A DNA stretch of 64,000 bases from Actinoplanes sp. M2I2. GTDB taxonomy: Bacteria; Actinomycetota; Actinomycetes; Mycobacteriales; Micromonosporaceae. The stretch is taken from assembly GCF_023544445.1 (NCBI RefSeq), contig NZ_JALPVJ010000023.1, forward strand, positions 90,112 through 154,111. The letters are read 5' to 3'. The position numbers and the translations under genes are program-made. Below are positions 17,585 to 25,717 of the stretch, in pieces; positions within the stretch are counted from its first letter, which is position 1, and the number at the start of each line of letters is the position of its first letter. The notes below the pieces were generated by a model. It did not search any database. It saw only the letters and a list, made by a program, of their open reading frames with translations, and had not been told where the DNA came from.

Positions 17585-18785
17585 AGCGATCCTGCTGGCC
17601 GGCGCCGCGTTCCTGCCCCTGACGTTTGCCGGACGCGCCCTGGCGCTGCCGTTCGTGGTCTGCGCGGTGCTCGCCGCGCTGCTGCCCTGGCTGCGCGGCG
17701 GCACCGACGGCTTACTGGAACGGTTCACCGGGCGGCGCGCCGTCACCCCGTACACCGCGCTGGCCGACGCGACCCGGCACCTGCGATCGGAGTCGATCCA
17801 GGAAACGCTGCCCGAGCTCGAACGCGTCCTGGCCGACGGCACCGGCGCCCGCCGCGCCGCGATCTGGCTGGCCGCCGGCGCCCGGCTGCAGACCGGCGCC
17901 GAGACCGTGGACAACCTTGCGGTGCTGCTCGCCCGGCCTGACATCGGCCACGTCGTGCCGGTGCTCGACGGCGCTGAACTGCGGGCCGTGCTCACCATCG
18001 AGAAGCCGGACCTGCCGGTCACCCCCGGCGATCGGGAGCTGATGCGCGACATCGCCGGCGGGGCCGCGCTGCTGCTGCGCACGGTGGCCCTCAACGCCGA
18101 ACTGGCCGACCGGATCCGCCGCGCCGAACACCTCGCGCAGGAACTGGTCGCCTCCCGCCAGCGGCTGGTGCAGGCACGCGAGGTGGAACGGCGCCGGCTG
18201 CTGACGGAGCTGGCCCGGGCCACCTCCGGGCGCCTGGCCGCGCTGCGCGAACACGTGACGGCGGCCCGGGCCGACCCGCGAGGACCGCAGTTGGCGTGGG
18301 CCCGCGCCGAGGTCGACGACCTGCTCGACCGGTTCCGGGTGTTCGCCCGCGGCGTCTACCCGGCGGTCCTGCGCGGTCAGGGGCCGGAGGCGGCTGTCGA
18401 GGAGCTGGCCGCCGACCTGCGCCGCGACGTGCACCTCACCAGCGACCTCAGCGTCCGAGCCGGTTGGGAGATCGAATCGGCGATCTATCAGGTCGTGGCG
18501 GCCGCGTTGGACATCCTGGCGGCCGAACCCGGCGCCACCATCGAGGTCGGCCTGACCACTCTGGACAACCGGATCCGGGCCGTGATCGAGGATCCGGCAC
18601 CGCCGGTCACCGCGGACGAGATCAGGGCCGTACTGGCCCACGACGCCGAACGGCTGGCCGCGCTCGGCGGCGGCCTGGAATGCGGCGAGCTCGAGCGCGG
18701 CGAGCTCGAAGAGGACGACGGGCGGCCGGGACTGCGCCTGCTCGCCTGGTTGCCCGACCGACTCGACGCCGAGCCGTCCCTGTGA
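17574..18785 (+). CDS. Degenerate membrane histidine kinase homologue
   Basis: Protein of 403 aa: two N-terminal hydrophobic segments, a GAF-like middle domain (about 60-175), then a DesK-like helical region. Where active kinases have RRRIERDLHDG, this has VERRRLLTELARATSG: the acceptor His is missing, although the hydrophobic pattern is kept. The ATP-binding half also lacks a clear GxGLxG box. It is paralogous to the downstream kinase (compare GRRAVTPYTALAD with GRRPTPYTVLASL). It is probably a pseudokinase that heterodimerises with the third kinase. Confidence 0.75.
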   Translation: MSPRAILLAGAAFLPLTFAGRALALPFVVCAVLAALLPWLRGGTDGLLERFTGRRAVTPYTALADATRHLRSESIQETLPELERVLADGTGARRAAIWLAAGARLQTGAETVDNLAVLLARPDIGHVVPVLDGAELRAVLTIEKPDLPVTPGDRELMRDIAGGAALLLRTVALNAELADRIRRAEHLAQELVASRQRLVQAREVERRRLLTELARATSGRLAALREHVTAARADPRGPQLAWARAEVDDLLDRFRVFARGVYPAVLRGQGPEAAVEELAADLRRDVHLTSDLSVRAGWEIESAIYQVVAAALDILAAEPGATIEVGLTTLDNRIRAVIEDPAPPVTADEIRAVLAHDAERLAALGGGLECGELERGELEEDDGRPGLRLLAWLPDRLDAEPSL

Positions 18786-20581
18786 CACCCGTTTTCCGCC
18801 TGCTCAGCGTCATCCCGGTCGCGCTGCTCGGCGGCGGACTGTTCCTCCTGCTGCACACGATGGTCGCGGCGCCGCTCGCGGCAGCGGCCGTGGCGCTGCT
18901 TCTGAACCCTGCTCTGGTACGGGCGGAGCGTTACGCCGAGCGCATCCTGCACGGGCGCCGGCCCACCCCGTACACCGTGCTGGCAAGTCTGGGCGCCCTG
19001 TCCGGCACCGACCTGTCCCAGGTCCCCGAGATGGTCGGGCGTTCCCTGGGCGCGCGGCTGTGCCGGTTGACCGTGCACCGCACCGGGCTGCCCGACCGCA
19101 CCTTCTCCTGGCCCGGCCCCGAGCCGGCCGACGCGGTGATCACCTTGCCGATCGTGCGGGGCGACGAGCGGCTCGGGTGGATCACCGTGGACCGCGCCGG
19201 CGCGGCCGAAGGCCCGGACGGCCACCGGCGCCGGCTCGTCCAGGACATCGCCGACGGGCTGGGCGCCGTGCTCGCCGCGAACCGGCTGGGCATCGAACTG
19301 GAAAGGCAGCTGCGGGCGGTACGGGCCCACGCCACCGACATCGCCCGATCCCGGCGACGGCTGGTGGCCGAGATGGACGCCGAACGCCGCCGCATCGAAC
19401 GCGACCTGCACGACGGGGCGCAGCATCACCTGGTCTCGCTCCGGCTCGCCCTCGGCCTGGCCGAGCACCAGGCCGGCGCCGGGCGCCTGACCGAGGCCGC
19501 CACCGCGCTCGACCGGATCTGCGGGCGCATCGACGACGCCGAGACCATCCTGGCCCGTACGGTCACCGGCATGACCTCCCCGCTGCTGGCCCAGCACGGT
19601 TTGGCCGCCGCGCTGCGCGCGGAGCTGGGGCCGGATGTGCCCGTGGTCGTCACCGGAATGGACGACGGCCGCAGATTCGCCGCCGACCTGGAGTCAGCTG
19701 TCTGGTTCTGTTGCCTGGAGGCGGTCAACAATGCCCGCAAGCACGCACCCGGCGCGCCGATCCGCGTCAGCCTGACCTCTGCCGCAGACCGGCTGAGCTT
19801 CGGGATCCACGACGACGGCCCGGGCTTCGACACCACCGCGGAGACCGGGTCACCCGGCCGTGGCATGCGCAACGTGATGGCCCGGGTGACCGCCGCCGGC
19901 GGGCTGGTGACGGTCCGGTCCGCGCCCGGCGAGGGCACCCACGTCGACGGCTGGGTCGCGCTGGGTGAGGCGCCGGCCGATGACGTATCGCTGGCCGGCG
20001 CCGTCCGGGCCGCGATCCAGCAGGCCGCCACCGTCTACGGCGACGCCGAGGCGGTCGACCACATCCGCCGGATCCGGGCCGGTCTCGATCAGCCGGGAAC
20101 CCGGCGCGACACCGTCCTGGCGGCGTGGTCGGCGTTGGAGGCACTCGACGAGCTGGTCCGCGACGATCCGCCCGGCACCGGAGCATCACACCTGCGGCAC
20201 CGGCTGGACCGCATCCGGGCCGACAGCCGCGAGGTCGCCGAGGTGACCGCGATCGACGAGTTGCGCTCGGAGCCCGGCGACCTGAGCCCGGACGACGTCG
20301 AGGCGGCCGCGCGGCTGCTGGGCGACGGCGCGGCGGACACCTGCCACCGGCTCGGGCTCGAGCCGGACGCCGGCCCGGCGCAGATCACGCAGGCCGGGCA
20401 ACGCGCGCTGACCCAGTGGCGGGCCCGGGCCTCGCATCCGGGCACCGCCCCCAGCGTCCGGCGGGTCGCCGCGACGGTGGTCCGCTCGTGTGAGCACCTG
20501 CTGCTCACTGTGTCGCCGCCAGCCGCGAAGCCCGCACCAGCAGATCACGGATCGACGCCAGATCCGCGTCGATGTCCCTGA
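18782..20581 (+). CDS. Membrane histidine kinase with long C-terminal helical extension
   Basis: Sensor kinase of 599 aa. Two membrane helices near the N-terminus, a GAF-like region, then an intact acceptor box RRRIERDLHDGAQHHL (His near residue 209). The HATPase domain shows CLEAVNNARKH, a GIHDDGPGFD G1 box and GRGMRNVMARV. About 190 extra residues after about 400 form a helical domain with no recognised family. GTG 18782 overlaps the preceding stop (GTGA). The 3' end overlaps the convergent dynamin-like gene by 77 bp. This is probably the catalytic member of the operon. Confidence 0.85.
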   Translation: MTPVFRLLSVIPVALLGGGLFLLLHTMVAAPLAAAAVALLLNPALVRAERYAERILHGRRPTPYTVLASLGALSGTDLSQVPEMVGRSLGARLCRLTVHRTGLPDRTFSWPGPEPADAVITLPIVRGDERLGWITVDRAGAAEGPDGHRRRLVQDIADGLGAVLAANRLGIELERQLRAVRAHATDIARSRRRLVAEMDAERRRIERDLHDGAQHHLVSLRLALGLAEHQAGAGRLTEAATALDRICGRIDDAETILARTVTGMTSPLLAQHGLAAALRAELGPDVPVVVTGMDDGRRFAADLESAVWFCCLEAVNNARKHAPGAPIRVSLTSAADRLSFGIHDDGPGFDTTAETGSPGRGMRNVMARVTAAGGLVTVRSAPGEGTHVDGWVALGEAPADDVSLAGAVRAAIQQAATVYGDAEAVDHIRRIRAGLDQPGTRRDTVLAAWSALEALDELVRDDPPGTGASHLRHRLDRIRADSREVAEVTAIDELRSEPGDLSPDDVEAAARLLGDGAADTCHRLGLEPDAGPAQITQAGQRALTQWRARASHPGTAPSVRRVAATVVRSCEHLLLTVSPPAAKPAPADHGSTPDPRRCP

Positions 20582-21560
20582 GGGCCTGGCCGGTCGCCTG
20601 CGCCTGCGCCGCCCGCTGGGACGCGCCGGCGGCCGCCGCGAGCTGCCCGGTGTGCTCGGTGACCGCCGCGTCCACCGCGGCGTGGACCCGCTGCTCGATG
20701 GCGCGCACACCGTCACGGGCCTGTTTGGCCAGTGCCGGCCGCAACGCGTCGGCGGTCGAGCGCAACCGGGTGAGCGCTTCCGCCCGTTCCCGGTCGGCCT
20801 GCCGCCAGCGGTCCCCGGCGAGCGCGGCGCCGCCCAGGGCGATCGCCCCGATGATCGCGGCCGCGGCCAGCAGCCAGACCGGCACGTGATCCCTGAGCAG
20901 CACGGAGGACATCGCGATTCCGCTGTAGGCGGGCATCAGAATGCTGATCAGCCGTGACGCCAGCGGCTGGCGGCCGGCCGGGGTCGGCCAGGGCGCGGCG
21001 ACCACGGTCGGCGCCCCGAAAACCTGCGGCATCGGCGCGATCACGGTGCTCAGCCCGAGCGTGGCGCTCATCCGACCGGCGATCATCGTGGCGGCCGCCC
21101 GCAGAGCCCGATCGCCGTCGGTCACCTCGGCGGCGATCCGGCACTGGAGCCATCGGTCGAACTCGCCGCGCGGCACGCGGGACTCGATCAGCGCGGTGCC
21201 CTCGTCGATCAGGCACCGTACGCGGCGCTGAATCGCGTACCCCAGATCGGAATCGGCCGTGCCCACCGCCTCACTGAGCAGGCGAGGCCAGCGCGCACTG
21301 AGTTCGCGGAACCGGCGAAGCCGGGTTTCGGCGTGCCGGGCCTCGGCGGCGAGCCGGGCACCGCGGCCCGGATCCCCCATCCCGGCACGCCGGTTACGAA
21401 GGTCGATCTGCAGCGACTGCAAGGACCGGATGACCTGGTCGGCAGTGAACGGGCCGGCCGACAACCGGGCGAGCAGGTCCGGCCGCGCGTTCGCCTGCGC
21501 GCCCAGCCGGACCAGCCGGTTCAATTCCCGGAGCTCATCATGGTCGACGGTGACGGTCAT
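20505..21560 (-). CDS. Dynamin-like stalk/paddle protein lacking a GTPase domain
   Basis: Protein of 351 aa. Long amphipathic helices, a Leu/Arg-rich segment (RLRRFRELSARWPRLLSEAVG), two adjacent membrane segments (about 205-255, with VPVWLLAAAAIIGAIALGG), and a long coiled-coil C-terminus. This order matches the neck-trunk-paddle half of bacterial dynamin-like proteins (IniA/BDLP type), but the GTP-binding domain (GxxxxGKS, DxxG, NKxD) is absent. ATG 21560 is 13 bp after the stop of cassette copy 2, so the two genes are likely cotranscribed. Assignment rests on architecture, not close identity. Confidence 0.6.
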   Translation of the reverse strand: MTVTVDHDELRELNRLVRLGAQANARPDLLARLSAGPFTADQVIRSLQSLQIDLRNRRAGMGDPGRGARLAAEARHAETRLRRFRELSARWPRLLSEAVGTADSDLGYAIQRRVRCLIDEGTALIESRVPRGEFDRWLQCRIAAEVTDGDRALRAAATMIAGRMSATLGLSTVIAPMPQVFGAPTVVAAPWPTPAGRQPLASRLISILMPAYSGIAMSSVLLRDHVPVWLLAAAAIIGAIALGGAALAGDRWRQADRERAEALTRLRSTADALRPALAKQARDGVRAIEQRVHAAVDAAVTEHTGQLAAAAGASQRAAQAQATGQALRDIDADLASIRDLLVRASRLAATQ

Positions 21561-21573
21561 CGGGGTCCTCAGC

Positions 21574-21837
21574 TCAGGCGTGGAACGCGGACGAGTCGAC
21601 GTGGTGCTCGGAGTGGTAGTAGTGGAACTCCTGGGTCTGGTAGTGCTCCCCGTAGTTCGAGCCCTCCGGCTGGAAGTCGTCGGACGGGAAGCCACCCGGC
21701 TGCTCGTCCTGCTGCGGCTGCTCGTCTCGCTGAGGAGCACCGCTTTCGCACTGGCCCTCGAAGCCGGAGGAACCGCTGCTCTGGTAGCCGTAGGCGAAGG
21801 TCTGGCTGTCGTCGTACGAGTAGTTGCTCTGCCACAT
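21574..21837 (-). CDS. Acidic Tyr/Gln/His/Ser-rich cassette protein, copy 2
   Basis: Second copy of the 87-aa protein. It matches the other copies except in the middle, where RQDDVPQQ is replaced by QRDEQPQQDEQ, and at the end (SSAFHA). The N-terminal 30 residues and the GGFPSDDFQPEGSNYGEHY block are invariant. The variable middle, flanked by fixed ends, is what one expects if the ends are recognised by a partner. It is followed after 13 bp by the dynamin-like gene, the only copy with an obvious downstream partner. Function unknown. Confidence 0.75.
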   Translation of the reverse strand: MWQSNYSYDDSQTFAYGYQSSGSSGFEGQCESGAPQRDEQPQQDEQPGGFPSDDFQPEGSNYGEHYQTQEFHYYHSEHHVDSSAFHA

Positions 21838-21999
21838 GGTCTCTGTCCTGTCTGTTCGGTTTCCCGTTGTCTTGCTGACAGGACTAATCCTGCTGGTCGG
21901 AGCCGTCCTGCAGAATCGTGCAGACCCCCGGATCGCTTCCGTCGTCTTCGGGGGGTTAACCCCCGGTCCGCCTGCGTGACTGGTCCTTGGGCGTCTGAC
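21838..21999 (-). promoter_or_regulatory. Structured leader and promoter region of cassette copy 2
   Basis: Carries the same two mutually exclusive pairings as copies 1 and 3 (CAGGA/TCCTG and GTCCTGTC/GACAGGAC) before ATG 21837, and a GGGGGTTAACCCCC palindrome upstream. A third possible pairing between the distal loop and the bases next to the start codon, seen in copies 1 and 3, is lost here. Confidence 0.5.
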
Positions 22000-22517
22000 C
22001 ACAGACCGCCCCCCATCAGCTGCGTGGCCGGGTCGCGAAGACCTTGAAAGAGAGCGTTGAGAGTCGACGCGCCTCCTTGAGTCGCGCGCTCGACGGCACG
22101 GCCCGTCCGGACCATGACGTCTTCGAGAGTCTCTTCCTCGGCCCAACGACTTGCATCCAGCTCAGGTTCATCAGCGTTCATTGTCAGGCTCGATGTCCAG
22201 GAGGCGCGCTGATCGTGTACGGGCCCGACACCGTCGCGGTCGAACAGCCTGAGCTCGACGAGCCGGAACCCGGAGCCGACGAACAAGCCACTCGTGGTCA
22301 GTTCACCCTGCCACTTCGCCGAAGCGCGGTACGCGACACCAAGAAGCACCGTCTGCATCGGACGTTCGCTCGCCGTTCGCCTTGTCACGGTTCACCCCGG
22401 ACATCAAGGCCGGAGCGATGCCTACGAGACCGATGTCGTCACGCCCGCCCGTGATCAGCGATGTGATCGCTTTTCAGGCGAGACATACGGCCTCGACGCG
22501 GGCTGAGCGGCGCACCG
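22000..22517. other. Gene-poor stretch with one doubtful minus-strand frame
   Basis: A minus-strand frame from ATG 22358 reads MQTVLLGVAYRASAKWQGE and stays open into the cassette, but its third-position composition is weak and no family is recognised. It may be the remains of a gene displaced by cassette copy 2. Nothing else is visible. Confidence 0.35.
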
Positions 22518-23573
22518 TCACGCCTTTCGCAGCCCCGCACTCGCCAGGTTGTCCAGCACATCGGCGACCGCCGGATGATCTGGGACGAGCGTTTCGAGCG
22601 CCATGGCGAGCGAGTCCCACGGAGCCAGGTGCCGATAGTGCTCGAAGCTGCGCAGGAGGGAGAACAGCTCGATCCGGGCGGCGTTGTCACGTCGCATCTG
22701 GTGGATGATCACCGGTGGCAGAAGATCGTAGATCTGATCGCGGAACGCCGGCTCGGTCATCCGCGGGACAGCAAGCAGCCCGTCCACCAGCACACGGTAC
22801 AGATCGGCAGCGGGTCGTGCCGCCGGGATCCCGGGTGGCGCGCCGGGGCGCGGTGCTCGCTCGGGAACCTCTGCCGACCGCGCCTCCATGAGGTTCCGTT
22901 TCAGTGCCGCGTAGGAACGGTGGCTGGTCGAGTCCGGCTTGATGATGGAGAAGTGGTCACCGGGCAACACGCCCACCTCGGGAAAGACACTCTTCGCCGA
23001 GGTGGGGGTGACGACACCGTCGCTCTCCCCGGCGTAGGCGATGATCCTGATGGGACACGCCCCGTCTGACGCCGAGGTGGCATGGATGATCTGGTTGAGC
23101 ACCACCCGGTGCGCCTCGGTGATGTCCCGGTTGAGCGGTCTCAGATCACGCTCTTGAGAGTGCCACCCGAGCAGTCCACGACGCAGCAGCAGAGCGAGCT
23201 CGGAGCCGGAGTTGGGGCAGGCGAACAGCACGATGCGGCGGATCCGAGCCAGTTCGGAACCGCGACCGTCGGCGAGCGTGCGAGCGAGCATTCGCTGCAC
23301 CACGAGACCGCCTTGGCTGTGCGCGACCAACACGAGTCCGGTGACATCGGCCAGATCGTTGGTCAGGTAGGTGCGCAGGCTGTCTGCGATGTCGTTGATG
23401 TCGGGTATCCGGCGCAGGGGATTCAGCGAGATCGGCGGGCTCGTGTAGGAAAACGTGGAGGGTGCCAGGAAGTCGAGACTGGCGTCATGCTCGATCAGGC
23501 TCAGGAAGGGTGACCAGGTGTCGGCCGACGACAGGATCCCGTGAACGAATACCAGTCCCAGCCTCCCGCTCAT
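22518..23573 (-). CDS. Alpha/beta hydrolase with C-terminal effector-associated-like domain
   Basis: Cytosolic 351-aa protein in two parts. Residues 1-230 are a lipase-like alpha/beta hydrolase: LVFVHGILSSADTW, nucleophile elbow VAHSQGG near residue 86, SDGVVTP as acid region and GDHFSII with the His. Residues about 255-351 are a helical domain (DLYRVLVDGLLAVPRM, then RIELFSLLRSFEHY, ending DHPAVADVLDNL) resembling effector-associated domains (EADs) that attach effectors to VMAP/STAND conflict systems. It is divergent from the peptide/HExxH pair and near EAD/VMAP-C and NB-ARC genes. It could damage lipids or esters when triggered; inferred. Confidence 0.75.
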   Translation of the reverse strand: MSGRLGLVFVHGILSSADTWSPFLSLIEHDASLDFLAPSTFSYTSPPISLNPLRRIPDINDIADSLRTYLTNDLADVTGLVLVAHSQGGLVVQRMLARTLADGRGSELARIRRIVLFACPNSGSELALLLRRGLLGWHSQERDLRPLNRDITEAHRVVLNQIIHATSASDGACPIRIIAYAGESDGVVTPTSAKSVFPEVGVLPGDHFSIIKPDSTSHRSYAALKRNLMEARSAEVPERAPRPGAPPGIPAARPAADLYRVLVDGLLAVPRMTEPAFRDQIYDLLPPVIIHQMRRDNAARIELFSLLRSFEHYRHLAPWDSLAMALETLVPDHPAVADVLDNLASAGLRKA

Positions 23574-23709
23574 GACCTCAACTTACCGTAAGCGGTCCAG
23601 TTCCAGCGGTATCGAAGGTGGATCCTCCCTTCACTCAACGCTTCCAGGATCGTTACCGGGTGCGACATGATGAGCGACGAAACAGCAGCGACGTAAGGAG
23701 ACGGCGGCA
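23574..23709. promoter_or_regulatory. Divergent promoter region, hydrolase / precursor-like peptide
   Basis: This 136-bp gap holds the promoters of the hydrolase (minus) and the peptide/HExxH operon (plus). No clear operator palindrome is seen. AAGGAG at 23696-23701 is the ribosome site for the peptide, 8-9 nt before GTG 23710. Confidence 0.5.
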
Positions 23710-23886
23710 GTGAGCCGATCGATCGATGACATTGAGTCGGACATGGCGGACCTCACGGAGGTGACCCTCGCCGATCTACCCACCTACGACGACCAGATTC
23801 TGGCCCCGACCATGCAGAGACTGCTGCGGCGCATCGACGACACCGAAGGCATCACCAGCGGCTACAATCCTCAACGCATCGACTAA
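23710..23886 (+). CDS. 58-aa RiPP-precursor-like peptide (FxsA-like leader)
   Basis: Small gene from GTG 23710 to TAA 23886. The acidic leader (DIESDMADLTEVTLADLPTY, then DDQILAPTMQRLLRRIDD) resembles leaders of FxSxx-COOH-type precursors, which have an LTEVDL-type block followed by an LDDxVLxxALRRLL helix. The C-terminus is ITSGYNPQRID instead of FxSxx, so any core would be GYNPQRID. The gene ends 23 bp before the HExxH protein. Family usage suggests that enzyme hydroxylates the peptide. No radical SAM gene is in the window. The call rests on leader pattern and context. Confidence 0.65.
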   Translation: MSRSIDDIESDMADLTEVTLADLPTYDDQILAPTMQRLLRRIDDTEGITSGYNPQRID

Positions 23887-23909
23887 ATTGATTGGGTCGG
23901 AGTTCCTGG

Positions 23910-25715
23910 ATGGGCAATGACGGCGCCGCGGATAGGCCGCCCCGCTACCACCGGCTGGACAAGCAGCACGTGACCGCACTTTTCTCCGGCGGTGGGGACG
24001 CCGACTCGATCGCCCAGCTTCTGACCGTCGAGCGCAGCTGGCGCATGCTGCAACTGCGCGCCCTGCTCGACATCGTCCGGCCCGAGAACGACATGCGTCC
24101 ACTCCCCTCCGTGGAGACCGCCTGGGAACTGCTCATCGAAGCGGAGCGACGCGATCCACCCGAGGTCGCCGACCTGTTGCTGCATCCGCAGGTGGGTGTC
24201 TGGGCGGGATATGTTCTGCGACGTCTTCGCGGAACCGCTCAATCGCCGGTGCCGCTCTGGGTGGACCTCGGCTACCTGCACACCCTCGCCGCCGCGGCAG
24301 CGCTGCGAACCGGCATCGATTTCCGGATCACCGTGCCGGTGCGAGACGGTTTCACGGTGCTGCCGACGCTCGGCGCCGCGCGGGTGCCTGGCACCGGGCA
24401 GTGGGACCACACCGACGTTCACGGCGCCGGCGGATCCGGCGTGGTCGACACACCTGGTGGCGAGGTGCCGGTCGGCGGAAACGGGTGGGAAGCGCTGCCG
24501 GGCGTACGCGTCGAGGCGGACGGGCAGACCCTCGCGATTCACCTGGACTGCCTCGATCCCTACCGCAACCTTCGCGCGCCGACACCCCCTCAGTTGCTGA
24601 ACGGGTCGGAGCTGCGTCACTGGCGGGAGCTGCTGACCCAAGCTTGGCGCCTGCTGGTCGAGACGAGCCCTCTTCTCGCGGCGCCAATGGCTCAGGGGCT
24701 CTTCTCGTTGGTGCCGCAGCCGTCGGCAGAGCGGTTCCGAACGATGAGTGCATCGGCGGGTGACGCTTTCGGCAGCATGATCATGTCGGCGCCGCAGGAC
24801 GCCGTCGAGCTTGCGGTCACGATGGTGCACGAGTTCCAGCACATCAAGCTCGGCGCGTTGCTGCACCTGGCACCCCTGCATACCGGCGAGCCCGCACAGA
24901 GTCTGTACGCGCCATGGCGGGACGATCCACGACCGCTCGGCGGGCTACTTCAAGGCGTCTACGCGTTCGCCGGAATCACCGAGTTCTGGCGCACCTTCCG
25001 TGGGCATTCCTCGGACAGCATCGGTGTGCTGGCTCACTTCGAATTCGCCCGCTGGCGGCAACAGGTGCGCGCCACCCTGGCGGTGCTGGCAGAGCTGCCG
25101 CAGCTTACCGCGGTTGGTGAGGATCTCGTGCAAGGCCTCATCGCCACCGCGGACCGCTGGCAGAGCGAAAGTGTACCGGAACGACCGCTCGCTGCCGCCG
25201 ACGCCGCGGTCACCGATCACAGGGCCCGCTGGCGGATCCATCATCTCCAGCATCCGGCGGACGTGGTAGCGGCGCTCGCCATGTCCTGGGCGGCTGGTAA
25301 CGACCGCCCCGAGCCGGCCGGGCCACCACCAATCGTCACAGCCGACCCCAACGCCCGCGGACTCGACGCCAGGGCCGTTCTGACGCTCTGGCGTCTGACC
25401 GATGCGGCCGGATTCGAACAACTCCGACGCGACCCGTCCTCCATCGGCGTCCACGTGACCGGCGCGATAGCCGCCGACCTCGCCTATGTGGCGGGTGATC
25501 TGGACCAGGCTCGCCAGGGATACCTGACCGAACTCACCACGGATCCGGGCAGTCCCAGCGCCTGGGCCGGACTCGGCCTGGTGCTGACGGCAGGCTGGCC
25601 GGGCCGAGCCGCGGACGCGTTGCGCCATCGGCCCGAACTGGTGCGAGCGGTGCACCGATCAACCGGTGAAATCGGCAACCCCGTGCAGCTCGCCGACTGG
25701 ATAGGGCCGGGCTGA
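23910..25715 (+). CDS. HExxH-motif putative peptide-modification protein (aKG-HExxH hydroxylase type)
   Basis: Protein of 601 aa resembling the mod_HExxH family, which in FxSxx-type RiPP clusters acts as an alpha-ketoglutarate-type peptide beta-hydroxylase. The N-terminus (HRLDKQHVTALFSGGGDADS) is typical; the metal motif HEFQH lies at residues 307-311, followed by KLGALLHL. The C-terminal part is helical with TPR-like repeats (GDLDQARQGYLTEL). ATG 23910 has GGAG 7 nt upstream; TTG 23892 is an alternative. It follows the precursor-like peptide by 23 bp and ends 2 bp from the convergent FxsT-like gene. No radical SAM partner is present locally. Confidence 0.8.
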   Translation: MGNDGAADRPPRYHRLDKQHVTALFSGGGDADSIAQLLTVERSWRMLQLRALLDIVRPENDMRPLPSVETAWELLIEAERRDPPEVADLLLHPQVGVWAGYVLRRLRGTAQSPVPLWVDLGYLHTLAAAAALRTGIDFRITVPVRDGFTVLPTLGAARVPGTGQWDHTDVHGAGGSGVVDTPGGEVPVGGNGWEALPGVRVEADGQTLAIHLDCLDPYRNLRAPTPPQLLNGSELRHWRELLTQAWRLLVETSPLLAAPMAQGLFSLVPQPSAERFRTMSASAGDAFGSMIMSAPQDAVELAVTMVHEFQHIKLGALLHLAPLHTGEPAQSLYAPWRDDPRPLGGLLQGVYAFAGITEFWRTFRGHSSDSIGVLAHFEFARWRQQVRATLAVLAELPQLTAVGEDLVQGLIATADRWQSESVPERPLAAADAAVTDHRARWRIHHLQHPADVVAALAMSWAAGNDRPEPAGPPPIVTADPNARGLDARAVLTLWRLTDAAGFEQLRRDPSSIGVHVTGAIAADLAYVAGDLDQARQGYLTELTTDPGSPSAWAGLGLVLTAGWPGRAADALRHRPELVRAVHRSTGEIGNPVQLADWIGPG

Positions 25716-25717
25716 CG

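Larger units (their letters stand above)
21567..21999 (-). repeat. 430-bp cassette, copy 2
   Basis: Second direct copy of the cassette. Its left end (GTCCTCAGCTCAGG) lies 7 bp from the start codon of the dynamin-like gene; its right end retains GACTGGTCCTTGGGCGTCTGA, shared with copy 3 (GGCATCTGA). Within the leader, the distal hairpin arm differs from copies 1 and 3 (CTGCAGG for CTGCTGG). Confidence 0.85.

Noticed and set aside
20505..22388. A single 627-codon minus-strand frame spanning the dynamin-like gene, cassette copy 2 and upstream DNA
   Set aside because: The cassette is coded in another register with much stronger codon bias and conservation; the long frame is an accident of high GC. 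The real gene starts at ATG 21560.
23710..23886. Calling the peptide a classical FxSxx-COOH precursor (FxsA)
   Set aside because: The C-terminal FxSxx motif is absent and no FxsB radical SAM gene is in the window; only the leader pattern is similar.
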